Shown: positions 1-5,968 of the stretch, one piece after another
How positions within the stretch are numbered: position 1 is the stretch's first letter
Layout of the letters: each line of letters opens with the position of its first letter
DNA from: Planctomycetota bacterium
Lineage (GTDB): Bacteria > Planctomycetota > UBA1135
Reading direction: 5' to 3'
NCBI GenBank assembly: GCA_027021325.1
Contig: JALUUN010000449.1
Location: 1-8,342 of the forward strand
DNA length: 8,342 bases
Notes under the pieces: model-generated
Told to the model about the DNA's origin: nothing
Database searches by the model: none
Seen by the model: the letters and a program-made list of their open reading frames with translations, nothing else
Made by a program: the position numbers and the translations under genes

Positions 1-1
1 G

Positions 2-835
2 CTCTGGTGGTTCCTGAGCGCCCGCCACTACGGCGACATCTACCGGCCGACCGACGAGCGCGGGGAGGCCTTCGGCTGGAGTCTCCGGCTCCTGCCCCTT
101 CCGGTGCCCTGGCTGCTCCTTCCGGCTCTGGCCTTCCTCCTCCTCGGCCGGCGCCGGACGGGGGCCGAGGCCCTGCTCCTCGCGGTCCCCCTGATCACGG
201 TCCTGGTCTTCTTCTATTCCCCGCGCTACCGCCTGCCGGCGGTGCCCCTGGCCGCGGTCCTGGCGGCGGCCGCCGCCGTCCGCCTGGCCTCGCGGCACAG
301 CCGCCCCGGTGAGCGCGTTCTCCTCGGCGGCGCCTTCCTCCTGGCCCTGGCCTCCGGGCCGCTGAACGCCTGGGCCGGCCACCCCGACGCCGACCGCTCG
401 GGCGTCCGCCCGGCCTTCCTCGCCGACCTGGCCGAGGCCTGGCGCGGGCTCGGGAACCTGGAGGCCGCGGAGGCAGCAGTAGACGAGGCCCTGGCCCTGG
501 CCCCGGGCGATCCGCGGCTCCTGCTCCCGAAGGCCGACCTCGCCTCCCGGGCCGGACGCCACGACGAGGCCCTGGCGGCCGCCGAGGAGGCCGCGCGGCG
601 GGCGCCGGGTCTTCTCGAAGCCGTGCGCGGCCTGGCCGTCGTCCGGGCACGCCGCGCCCTCGAGGCCTTCGAGGCCTGGAGCCAGGGCGAGGCCGCCGCC
701 CGGGACACCTTCCTCGAAGAGGCCCGGGCCGCCGAGGAGGCCTGGCGCCGCGCCCTCCGTCTCCGCCCCGGCGACCCCGAGACCCTCGAGGGCCTGCGCA
801 ACCTGGAGCGCCTGCTCTCGGCGGCGGGAGCCTGA
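2..835 (+). CDS. C-terminal part of a GT39/ArnT-like membrane glycosyltransferase with TPR tail (5' end outside window)
   Basis: The frame is open from the left edge to a TGA at 833-835, so only the last 277 residues are visible. About four hydrophobic segments (near residues 35-49, 57-72, 77-95 and 106-120) are followed by a soluble Ala-, Glu- and Leu-rich tail. The motif RYRLP at residues 75-79, between two membrane segments, resembles the sRYRlP signature near the C-terminus of polytopic GT39/PMT/ArnT-like transferases, which use polyprenyl-phosphate sugars in the membrane. The tail holds two TPR-like helical pairs (about 138-171 and 172-205, with A-P-G-D at the turn) and a third near 240-269 (RPGDPETL). 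TPR tails on such enzymes suggest protein-protein contacts. The catalytic N-terminus is missing, so it could instead be a TPR membrane protein without transferase activity. The next gene starts 83 bases downstream on the same strand. Confidence 0.6.
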   Translation, partial: LWWFLSARHYGDIYRPTDERGEAFGWSLRLLPLPVPWLLLPALAFLLLGRRRTGAEALLLAVPLITVLVFFYSPRYRLPAVPLAAVLAAAAAVRLASRHSRPGERVLLGGAFLLALASGPLNAWAGHPDADRSGVRPAFLADLAEAWRGLGNLEAAEAAVDEALALAPGDPRLLLPKADLASRAGRHDEALAAAEEAARRAPGLLEAVRGLAVVRARRALEAFEAWSQGEAAARDTFLEEARAAEEAWRRALRLRPGDPETLEGLRNLERLLSAAGA

Positions 836-902
836 GCCGCCACCGCGGCGCCCCACAGTCCCGGACACGGCCCGGCTGCCAGGATCCAGCCCGGCGCGGC
901 GC

Positions 903-908
903 TAGGCT
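903..908 (+). promoter_or_regulatory. TAGGCT, possible -10 element for the Lon-like gene
   Basis: TAGGCT ends 10 bases before the ATG at 919. TAG trinucleotides are rare in DNA this GC-rich, and TAGNNT also occurs in the other two upstream regions. There is no convincing -35 hexamer 16-18 bases upstream and no Shine-Dalgarno sequence before the ATG, so a leaderless or nearly leaderless transcript is possible. A weak imperfect stem (GGCTG at 874-878 with CAGCC at 887-891) lies upstream without a T-tract. This is motif inference only. Confidence 0.3.
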
Positions 909-918
909 CCTCTCCCTC

Positions 919-3480
919 ATGGCTCCCCGCTCCCGGGTCCGTCGCCTCGGGCCGCGCCAGCTGCGCTGGAACTGCCCCGCCTCCTGGATCCCCGCCGCCG
1001 GCCGGGGCCGGGAGGACGGCGACCCCATCGCCGGCCTCCTCGGCCAGGGCCGGGCGGTGGACGCCCTGGAGATGGGGCTCGCGGTCCACGCCCCGGGCTA
1101 CAACGTCTTCGTCACCGGCCTGGAGGGCACGGAGCGCCACGAGACCCTGCACAAGCTCCTCGACCGGCTGCCCCTGGGACCGGCCGAGCTCCGCGACCAC
1201 GTCTACGTCCACAACTTCGCCGACCCCCTGCGGCCGCGGCATCTCGCCCTGCCCGGCGGCCGTGGCCGCGCCTTCCAGGAGGCCATGGCGGAGTGGGTGC
1301 GGGCCCTGCGCCGCGAGATCCCGCGCCTCCTCGAGTCCGACGAGCAGATCCGCCGCCGCCAGCAGCTGGTGCGGCGCTACCGGGAGGCGGAGCAGCAGCT
1401 CTACGACCGCCTCTCGGCGGAGGCCGAGCAGGCCGGCCTGACCCTGGTCGAGGTGGAGGAGGAAGAGGAAGGGGCGAGCGGGCGCCACGACTTCTACCTG
1501 CGCCGCGGCGAGGAACTCGTCTCCCTGGAGGAAGTCGCCGAACTGCCGCCCGGGGAGCGGCCCTCGCGGGCGCGTCTGCGCCGGCTCCAGGCCGAGCGCG
1601 ACCGTCTCCTGGACGAACTGCCCCGGGTGCGGCGCCAGGCCCGTAACCTCGCCCTGCGCCTGATCCGCGAACTCCGGTCCATGGACCAGGACGCCGTCCA
1701 GGGACTGGTCCACGACCTGACCGAGGACCTGGAAGAGGAGCTCGAGGCCGGCGGCGAGCTCCAGGCCTGGCTCCAGGACTGCGCGCGCCACGCCCTGCGC
1801 CATCTCGACCTCTTCCGCCGCGGCGGATCGCCCACCGGCGAGGACGAGGGCCTGCGCGAAGAGGATCTGGAGGCGGAACTGGGCGGGGGCGAACGCGAGG
1901 GCCTGGAGGTCTTCGAGGTGAACCTCGTGCGCCACGCCGAGGAGACCACCGGCTTCCTGCGCCGGCTGGCCAACGGCGGACTCCTGGGCTTCGAGCTGCA
2001 CCCCACGCCCGGCAACCTCTTCGGCACCGTCGAGCACCGCGAACTCCAGCGCGGTCCGAGCGCCTGCCACCTGGCCGTCCGGCCGGGCTCGCTGCTCGCC
2101 GCCGACGGCGGCTTCCTGGTCCTGGACGCCCGCGACGCCATCCGCGAGAGCGAGACCTGGCGCGGCCTCAAGCGGACCCTGCAGACCGGCATGCTCGAGG
2201 TCCGCACCCGCGAGACCGCCAGCCACCCGGCCACCACCGGCGTCCGGCCCGAGCCCATCCCCCTGGACCTGAAGGTCCTCCTCATCGGCGAGGGCTCCCT
2301 CTACGAGGCCCTCCACGACAGCGATCCGGACTTCCCCCTGATCTTCAAGGTGCGGGCGGAGTTCGACGACTCGGTGCCCCTGAGCAAGGTCCAGGTCGGG
2401 CGCCTCGCCCGCGCCATCCGCGGCCAGACCGCCCGCGAGGGCCTGCCGCCCTTCGAGCGCAGCGGTCTCCAGGCCCTGGCCGAACGGGCGGTGCGCGAGG
2501 CCGGCCGCCGCAACCGCCTGAGTGCGCGCCTCAGCCTGCTCCTGGACTACGCCCGCGAGGCCGCCTTCCACGCCCGCCGCCTGGGGCGCGAACGGGTGGA
2601 TCGCGAGGCCGTAGCGCGGGCCGAGCGGAGCTTCCGCCAGCAGCACAGCCTGGAGCACGAATGGCACCAGCGCCTGACCCTGGAGGGGGTCTACGAACTG
2701 GAGACCGAGGGCCGGCGCACCGGGGCCGTGAACGCCCTGACCGTCGTCACCCTGGGGCCGCTCGGCTTCGGCCGGCCGACGCGGGTCTCGGCGACGGTCG
2801 CCGCCGGCGAGGAGAGCTACCTCTGCATCGAGCGGGAAGTGGACCTGAGCGGCCCGATCCACACCAAGGGCGTCCTCATGCTCGAGGCTTTCCTGCGCGG
2901 GCGCTTCGGCCGCCGGCGCAGTCTTCCGATCAAGGTCAGCCTGACCTTCGATCAGTCCTACGGCCCGGTGGACGGAGACTCGGCCTCGAGCACCGAGCTC
3001 TACGCCCTGCTCTCGGCACTGGCCGGCGTCCCCCTGCGCCAGGATCTCGCCGTCACCGGCGCCGTGGACATGCGCGGCAACATCCTCTCCGTGGGCGGAG
3101 TCAACGAGAAGATCGAGGGCTTCTTCGAACTCTGCCGGGCCCGCGGCCTGACCGGCGAGCAGGGGGTCCTGATCCCGGCCAGCAACGTGGACGACCTCAT
3201 GCTCGAGCCCGAGGTGGTCGAGGCCGTCGAGGAGGGGGCTTTCCACATCCTCGCCCTGCACCGCGTCGAGGAGGGTCTGGAGCTCCTCTCGGGGCTCCCC
3301 GCCGGCCGGCCCGGACCGGACGGAAGCCACCCGCCGGATTCCTTCTTCGGCCGGGTCGAGGCGGCCCTGGCCGCCTTCGAGAAGGCCCTGAAGCACGACG
3401 ACCGCGAGGCCCGGGAGGGTAGCGAAGGCGAGCGCTCCGCCGGCGACCGGAACCGCGGGCGCGGGGCGGGCGCAGGCTAG
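919..3480 (+). CDS. Lon-like ATP-dependent protease of the LonB/YcbZ type (AAA_32 plus Lon_C)
   Basis: This 853-residue protein has the layout of the bacterial LonB/YcbZ (LonH) family. An N-terminal P-loop-like region (PGYNVFVTGLEGT, about 59-71) precedes a long charged helical insert (about 120-320) with a Glu-rich patch. A Walker B-like strand follows (GGFLVLDA, Asp403), then the LKRTLQTG and LIFKVRAEFD motifs of the ATPase, and a Lon proteolytic domain (about 590-795). The protease dyad is intact: Ser688 in DGDSASSTEL and Lys731 in GGVNEKIEG, 43 residues apart as in E. coli Lon (S679/K722). The family is soluble and presumed to degrade damaged or regulatory proteins with ATP; substrates are unknown. 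The P-loop at 67-76 (GLEGTERHET) lacks the usual Lys. The last 50 or so residues are a charged, Gly-rich tail. The ATG at 919 fits the family N-terminus although no ribosome binding site is seen. The TAG stop overlaps the stop of the convergent lipoprotein gene. Confidence 0.93.
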   Translation: MAPRSRVRRLGPRQLRWNCPASWIPAAGRGREDGDPIAGLLGQGRAVDALEMGLAVHAPGYNVFVTGLEGTERHETLHKLLDRLPLGPAELRDHVYVHNFADPLRPRHLALPGGRGRAFQEAMAEWVRALRREIPRLLESDEQIRRRQQLVRRYREAEQQLYDRLSAEAEQAGLTLVEVEEEEEGASGRHDFYLRRGEELVSLEEVAELPPGERPSRARLRRLQAERDRLLDELPRVRRQARNLALRLIRELRSMDQDAVQGLVHDLTEDLEEELEAGGELQAWLQDCARHALRHLDLFRRGGSPTGEDEGLREEDLEAELGGGEREGLEVFEVNLVRHAEETTGFLRRLANGGLLGFELHPTPGNLFGTVEHRELQRGPSACHLAVRPGSLLAADGGFLVLDARDAIRESETWRGLKRTLQTGMLEVRTRETASHPATTGVRPEPIPLDLKVLLIGEGSLYEALHDSDPDFPLIFKVRAEFDDSVPLSKVQVGRLARAIRGQTAREGLPPFERSGLQALAERAVREAGRRNRLSARLSLLLDYAREAAFHARRLGRERVDREAVARAERSFRQQHSLEHEWHQRLTLEGVYELETEGRRTGAVNALTVVTLGPLGFGRPTRVSATVAAGEESYLCIEREVDLSGPIHTKGVLMLEAFLRGRFGRRRSLPIKVSLTFDQSYGPVDGDSASSTELYALLSALAGVPLRQDLAVTGAVDMRGNILSVGGVNEKIEGFFELCRARGLTGEQGVLIPASNVDDLMLEPEVVEAVEEGAFHILALHRVEEGLELLSGLPAGRPGPDGSHPPDSFFGRVEAALAAFEKALKHDDREAREGSEGERSAGDRNRGRGAGAG
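3477..3480. other. Palindromic CTAG serving as stop codon on both strands
   Basis: TAG at 3478-3480 ends the Lon-like gene on the + strand. The reverse complement of 3477-3479 is also TAG and ends the thioredoxin-like lipoprotein gene on the - strand. The two genes therefore overlap tail to tail by four bases, with no intergenic DNA and no visible hairpin plus T-tract close by on either strand. Confidence 0.9.
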
Positions 3481-4115
3481 TCCGCCAGTCCCTCCCGCAA
3501 CCAGGCGGCCAGATCCTCGGGGCCGGCGAAGGCATCCTCGTGCAGGCGCACGCGCCTTCCGCCCCGGTAGAGGAGGGTCTGGGGGAAGACCGCCGTCGGC
3601 AGATCCAGGGCCTCGGCCACGGCCTGCAGGTCCTCGGTCAGGAGGTAGAGGCTCGGGAAGCGGATGCCCGTGGCCCCGGCCTCGCCGCGGATGCGTTCCA
3701 GGCGCTCCTCCAGGGGGGCGGCGTCGGGGACGGCATGATCGCCGTTCAGGCCCAGGAAGGCGACGCCCTCGAAGGCCGGGTCCGCGTCGGCGGCGGCGAA
3801 GAAGGGAAGTTCCTCCATGCAGGGACCGCACCAGGTGGCCCAGAGGTTGACGACCAGGGGCCCCTCCGCGGCCAGGGACTCGATGCGGCCCAGGGCCTCG
3901 TCCAGGGCCAGGGCCTCCAGGGGCGCCCGGGCGGCCGCAGGACCGGCCCCCGCGGCGCCCTCCCCGGCCGGCGTGCCGCCGGCCGGGTTCCCCTCCTCCG
4001 CCCCGCCGCCGCAGGCCAGGAGGACGAGCAGGACCCCGGCCGCGGCAAGGCGGCCGGGGCCCGGGGGGCGGCGCGTCCTCAGCTGCGGACCTTGCGCTCG
4101 CGCTTGATGCTGCAT
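3477..4115 (-). CDS. TlpA/ResA-like thioredoxin-fold lipoprotein
   Basis: This 212-residue protein carries a lipoprotein signal. A basic LRTRR segment precedes a hydrophobic core that ends in the lipobox L-L-A-C (Cys35), then a Gly/Ala/Pro/Glu-rich linker to about residue 70. The thioredoxin domain follows, with the active site WATWCGPC (Cys96 and Cys99) and a likely cis-Pro in LPTAVFP. TlpA/ResA proteins reduce disulfides outside the cytoplasm, for example in apocytochrome c, from a membrane anchor; the substrate here is unknown. It is the second gene of a pair and overlaps the upstream redoxin gene by 37 bases if it starts at the ATG at 4115. That start gives an unusually long polar n-region and has no well-placed ribosome binding site. 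A CTG at 4082 would overlap the upstream TGA as CTGA, has AAGG a few bases before it, and would give a normal lipoprotein signal (Cys24), so the start is uncertain. The stop is shared with the convergent Lon-like gene. Confidence 0.87.
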   Translation of the reverse strand: MQHQARAQGPQLRTRRPPGPGRLAAAGVLLVLLACGGGAEEGNPAGGTPAGEGAAGAGPAAARAPLEALALDEALGRIESLAAEGPLVVNLWATWCGPCMEELPFFAAADADPAFEGVAFLGLNGDHAVPDAAPLEERLERIRGEAGATGIRFPSLYLLTEDLQAVAEALDLPTAVFPQTLLYRGGRRVRLHEDAFAGPEDLAAWLREGLAD

Positions 4116-4762
4116 CCCTGCGGACGGGTGCTGGCCTTGTGGATCTCCTTGCCGGCCAGGGCGGCGTCCAGGGCGTCCCGCAACCAGGCCTCCCGCTTCT
4201 CCTTCGGGACGCGGTCGGGGTAGGCGTAGTTGTTGGGCGCGCCGGTGTAGAGGACACGTCCCTGGTGATCGATCAGGAAGACGTGGGGAGTGGTCTGGGC
4301 CTGGAAGAGGTCGGCCAGCTTGTTGCCCTTGTCCAGGGCAACCGGGAAGTTGATCCCGGCCTTGCGCAGGCGCGCCTGGATCTCCTCCAGGGACTCGTGG
4401 GAGGGCTTGTTGCTGTCCACCGCCACGACCTTCACGCCCTTGGGACCGTACTCCTTCTGGATGGCGATGAACTCGGGATCCCAGGCGATCTGCCACGGGC
4501 ACTTGCAGGACCAGAAGGTCAGGACGATGAAGCGCGTCTCCGGCTTCTCGCCGGGCTTCCGCTCCTTGGGCAGGAGCTCGGCGAAGCGGAGTTCACCGCC
4601 GGTGGCGAGCGGCAGGGTCCAGTCGGCGAGCCAGCCGACCTTGCTGCCGACCTTGACGCCGGCCTCCGGCGCCGAGGCCGGGGAAGGATCCTGGGCCGGA
4701 AGAGCGGGAGCGCCGAGCAGCAGGGCGGCGCCCAGGGAGAGAAGGAGGGGCGAGGTCTTCAT
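4079..4762 (-). CDS. Secreted thioredoxin-fold redoxin with a CxCP site and C-terminal GC motif
   Basis: This 227-residue protein begins with a Sec signal peptide: MK, a Leu-rich core, and a likely cut after ALPA at residue 23. A redoxin/AhpC-TSA-like thioredoxin fold follows. The active-site region is TFWSCKCPWQ (Cys86 and Cys88), where the Cys-Pro occupies the place of the second Cys of a CxxC. Next come VKVVAVDSN, the TTPHVFLID strand with its cis-Pro, and GRVLYTGAPNN. The C-terminus has STRPQGCSI (Cys217), like the conserved GCxI ending of exported thioredoxin-family proteins in Planctomycetes and relatives. A thiol redox role outside the cytoplasm follows from the fold; the partner is unknown. 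The start at 4762 is supported by the signal peptide and a GGAG five bases upstream. It is the first gene of an operon with the downstream TlpA-like lipoprotein, whose start lies inside its last codons. Divergent from the TatD-like gene. Confidence 0.9.
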   Translation of the reverse strand: MKTSPLLLSLGAALLLGAPALPAQDPSPASAPEAGVKVGSKVGWLADWTLPLATGGELRFAELLPKERKPGEKPETRFIVLTFWSCKCPWQIAWDPEFIAIQKEYGPKGVKVVAVDSNKPSHESLEEIQARLRKAGINFPVALDKGNKLADLFQAQTTPHVFLIDHQGRVLYTGAPNNYAYPDRVPKEKREAWLRDALDAALAGKEIHKASTRPQGCSIKRERKVRS

Positions 4763-4767
4763 GGTCG

Positions 4768-4771
4768 CTCC
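4768..4771 (-). promoter_or_regulatory. Ribosome binding site GGAG of the redoxin gene
   Basis: Read on the - strand, GGAG is followed by CGACC and the ATG at 4762, a spacing of five bases. It is the only well-placed Shine-Dalgarno sequence I found among the visible gene starts, and it fixes the start of the redoxin gene. Confidence 0.6.
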
Positions 4772-4814
4772 GGGTGCGTCTCGGGAGGAAGCAGGGCGCG
4801 GAAAGCGCCTCCCC

Positions 4815-4820
4815 AGCCTA
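4815..4820 (-). promoter_or_regulatory. TAGGCT, possible -10 element of the redoxin operon
   Basis: On the - strand TAGGCT lies 52 bases upstream of the ATG at 4762, identical to the hexamer upstream of the Lon-like gene. The -35 region about 17 bases further up is GC-rich and does not match TTGACA. It sits in the 142-base divergent region shared with the TatD-like gene. Confidence 0.28.
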
Positions 4821-4844
4821 CGCCAGCCGTTCCGGAGCATCGGG

Positions 4845-4861
4845 TAGAATCCCGGATCCGG
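4845..4861 (+). promoter_or_regulatory. TAGAAT -10-like element followed by a CCGGATCCGG palindrome
   Basis: TAGAAT at 4845-4850 is close to the sigma-70 -10 consensus and lies 54 bases before the ATG of the TatD-like gene. One base later comes the perfect 10-base palindrome CCGGATCCGG (4852-4861), where a repressor could bind, although such palindromes also arise by chance at this GC content. No clear -35 is visible. The opposite promoter candidate at 4815-4820 is only 25 bases away, so the two promoters may be back to back. Confidence 0.33.
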
Positions 4862-4904
4862 CCGCCAGGTTCGGCCTTCCGGATCGCGGCGCCCCGTCCC
4901 CGCC

Positions 4905-5786
4905 ATGCGCTACATCGACCCCCACATCCACTGCTACTCCCGGGTCACGGACGACTACGAGGCCATGTACCTGGCCGGCGTCCGGGCCGTCGTCGAGCCC
5001 AGTTTCTGGCTCGGCCAGCCGCGGACCTGTGCGGGGACCTTCCGGGACTACTTCCTCTCGATCCTGGAGTTCGAACGCAGCCGGGCCGCCGACTTCGGCA
5101 TCACCCACCGCTGCACCATCGGCCTCAACCCGAAGGAGGCCAACGACGAGCGCCTCGCCGCCGAGGTCCTGGAAATGCTTCCGGAGTTCCTGGGCCGGCC
5201 CGGAGTCGTGGCTGCGGGCGAACTGGGCTTCGACGCCATCACGCCGGCCGAGGAGAAGGCCTTCGTCGCCCAGGTCCGGATGGCTCTGGAGCGCGGCCTG
5301 CCGATCCTGGTCCACACCCCCCACCGGGACAAGGCCCGCGGAACCCGCCGCAGCATGGACATCCTGCGCGAGATGGAGGTCCCTCCCGAGCAGGTGGTCA
5401 TCGACCACAGCACCGAGGAGACCACCCGCGAGATCCTGGAGCGGGGCTACTGGGCCGGGCATACCGTCTATCCCGAGACCAAGCTCACTCCGGAACGCTT
5501 CGTCAACCTGTTCTTCGATTTCGGAACCGAACGCATGCTCCTGAACTCCTCCGCGGACTGGGGCAAGGCCGACCCCCTGAACGTGCCGAAGACCGCCGCC
5601 CTCCTGGAACAGCGCGGAGCGGCGGTCGAGGACATCCAGCGCCTGGTCTGGGACAACCCCCTGGCCTTCTTCGGAGCCGAGCGGATGGCGCTCCCGGCCG
5701 GGGGCGAACGCATCCGGCCGGAGTTCGCCGGCTCCACCCACAGCGTCCTCCGGCCCGAGCACGCCTCCGGCTCCTCGGCCGGCTGA
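4905..5786 (+). CDS. TatD-like metal-dependent hydrolase, EboB-like
   Basis: This 293-residue TIM-barrel amidohydrolase shows all TatD-type metal ligands: HxH near the start (His7 and His9 in DPHIHCYSR), Glu106 in GELGFD, His137/His140 in VHTPHRD, His168 in IDHSTEET, and Asp218 in NSSADWG. The stretch around ADWGKADPLNVPKTA is reminiscent of the TatD branch that includes EboB of the ebo (eustigmatophyte-bacterial operon) cluster, rather than classical TatD DNases, where the final motif is TDSP. The reaction for this branch is unknown; a cytoplasmic metal-dependent hydrolase is a safe description. No other ebo genes (UbiA-like, dehydroquinate synthase-like) are in the window. The start at 4905 gives the expected MxYIDPHIH N-terminus but has no ribosome binding site. 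The last 25 or so residues are a low-complexity tail. It ends 20 bases before an intrinsic terminator and appears to be a single-gene transcript. Confidence 0.88.
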   Translation: MRYIDPHIHCYSRVTDDYEAMYLAGVRAVVEPSFWLGQPRTCAGTFRDYFLSILEFERSRAADFGITHRCTIGLNPKEANDERLAAEVLEMLPEFLGRPGVVAAGELGFDAITPAEEKAFVAQVRMALERGLPILVHTPHRDKARGTRRSMDILREMEVPPEQVVIDHSTEETTREILERGYWAGHTVYPETKLTPERFVNLFFDFGTERMLLNSSADWGKADPLNVPKTAALLEQRGAAVEDIQRLVWDNPLAFFGAERMALPAGGERIRPEFAGSTHSVLRPEHASGSSAG

Positions 5787-5805
5787 GGCTGACGGACCTC
5801 CCGGC

Positions 5806-5824
5806 CCGGAAGTTCCGGTTTTTT
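5806..5824 (+). terminator. Intrinsic terminator after the TatD-like gene
   Basis: A stem of CCGGA (5806-5810) and TCCGG (5814-5818) closes a three-base loop and is followed at once by six T residues (5819-5824), 20 bases after the stop codon. The stem is short but pure, and a T6 run stands out in DNA this GC-rich. A longer alternative pairing, CCCGGAA at 5805-5811 with TTCCGGG at 5829-5835, also exists and encloses the T-tract. Confidence 0.7.
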
Positions 5825-5847
5825 CGGATTCCGGGGTAACGCCGCGG

Positions 5848-5892
5848 CGTCTCCTGCGTAGGTAGAGACGGACGAGGACGTTCCCGGTCCTC
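5848..5892. repeat. Two adjacent inverted repeats in the intergenic region
   Basis: CGTCTC (5848-5853) and GAGACG (5865-5870) form a perfect six-base inverted repeat with an 11-base loop. GAGGAC (5874-5879) and GTCCTC (5887-5892) form a second with a seven-base loop. Neither is followed by a T-tract. They lie between the convergent TatD-like and HtrA-like genes, in 182 bases where I see no credible coding frame. They could be part of the two 3' untranslated regions, a structured RNA, or protein-binding sites. I cannot tell which. Confidence 0.5.
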
Positions 5893-5912
5893 TGGGGAAT
5901 CCAAGGGGAAGA

Positions 5913-5945
5913 GGCGCCGCGTGCTCGGGGGAGTCGCGCGGCGCC
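5913..5945 (-). terminator. Strong 9-bp hairpin downstream of the HtrA-like gene, possible terminator
   Basis: GGCGCCGCG (5913-5921) and CGCGGCGCC (5937-5945) pair perfectly over nine bases. Inside the 15-base loop, CTC (5924-5926) and GAG (5931-5933) can form a further short stem. Read from the HtrA-like gene, the hairpin starts 23 bases after the stop codon. The tail beyond it on the - strand is pyrimidine-rich (TCTTCCCCTT) rather than a true T-tract, so it may be a weak or factor-assisted terminator or a 3'-end stabilising hairpin. Confidence 0.45.
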
Positions 5946-5968
5946 GTTTCCTCGGGGCGGCCGGAGCC

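Noticed and set aside
226..4257. A 1343-residue open frame on the - strand, antisense to the Lon-like gene
   Set aside because: It runs opposite a well-supported gene and through the lipoprotein and redoxin genes in another frame. The protein is Pro/Arg/Gly/Ala-rich with no recognisable domain. Long antisense frames are expected where stop codons are rare at this GC content.
4139..5839. A 566-residue open frame on the + strand from the redoxin gene into the TatD-like gene
   Set aside because: It is antisense to the redoxin and out of frame with the TatD-like hydrolase; no conserved motif is visible.
5840..5912. A possible tRNA or other known RNA among the intergenic hairpins
   Set aside because: There is no T-loop consensus (GGTTCNANNCC), no cloverleaf spacing and no CCA end. 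The hairpins do not match any structured RNA that I recognise.
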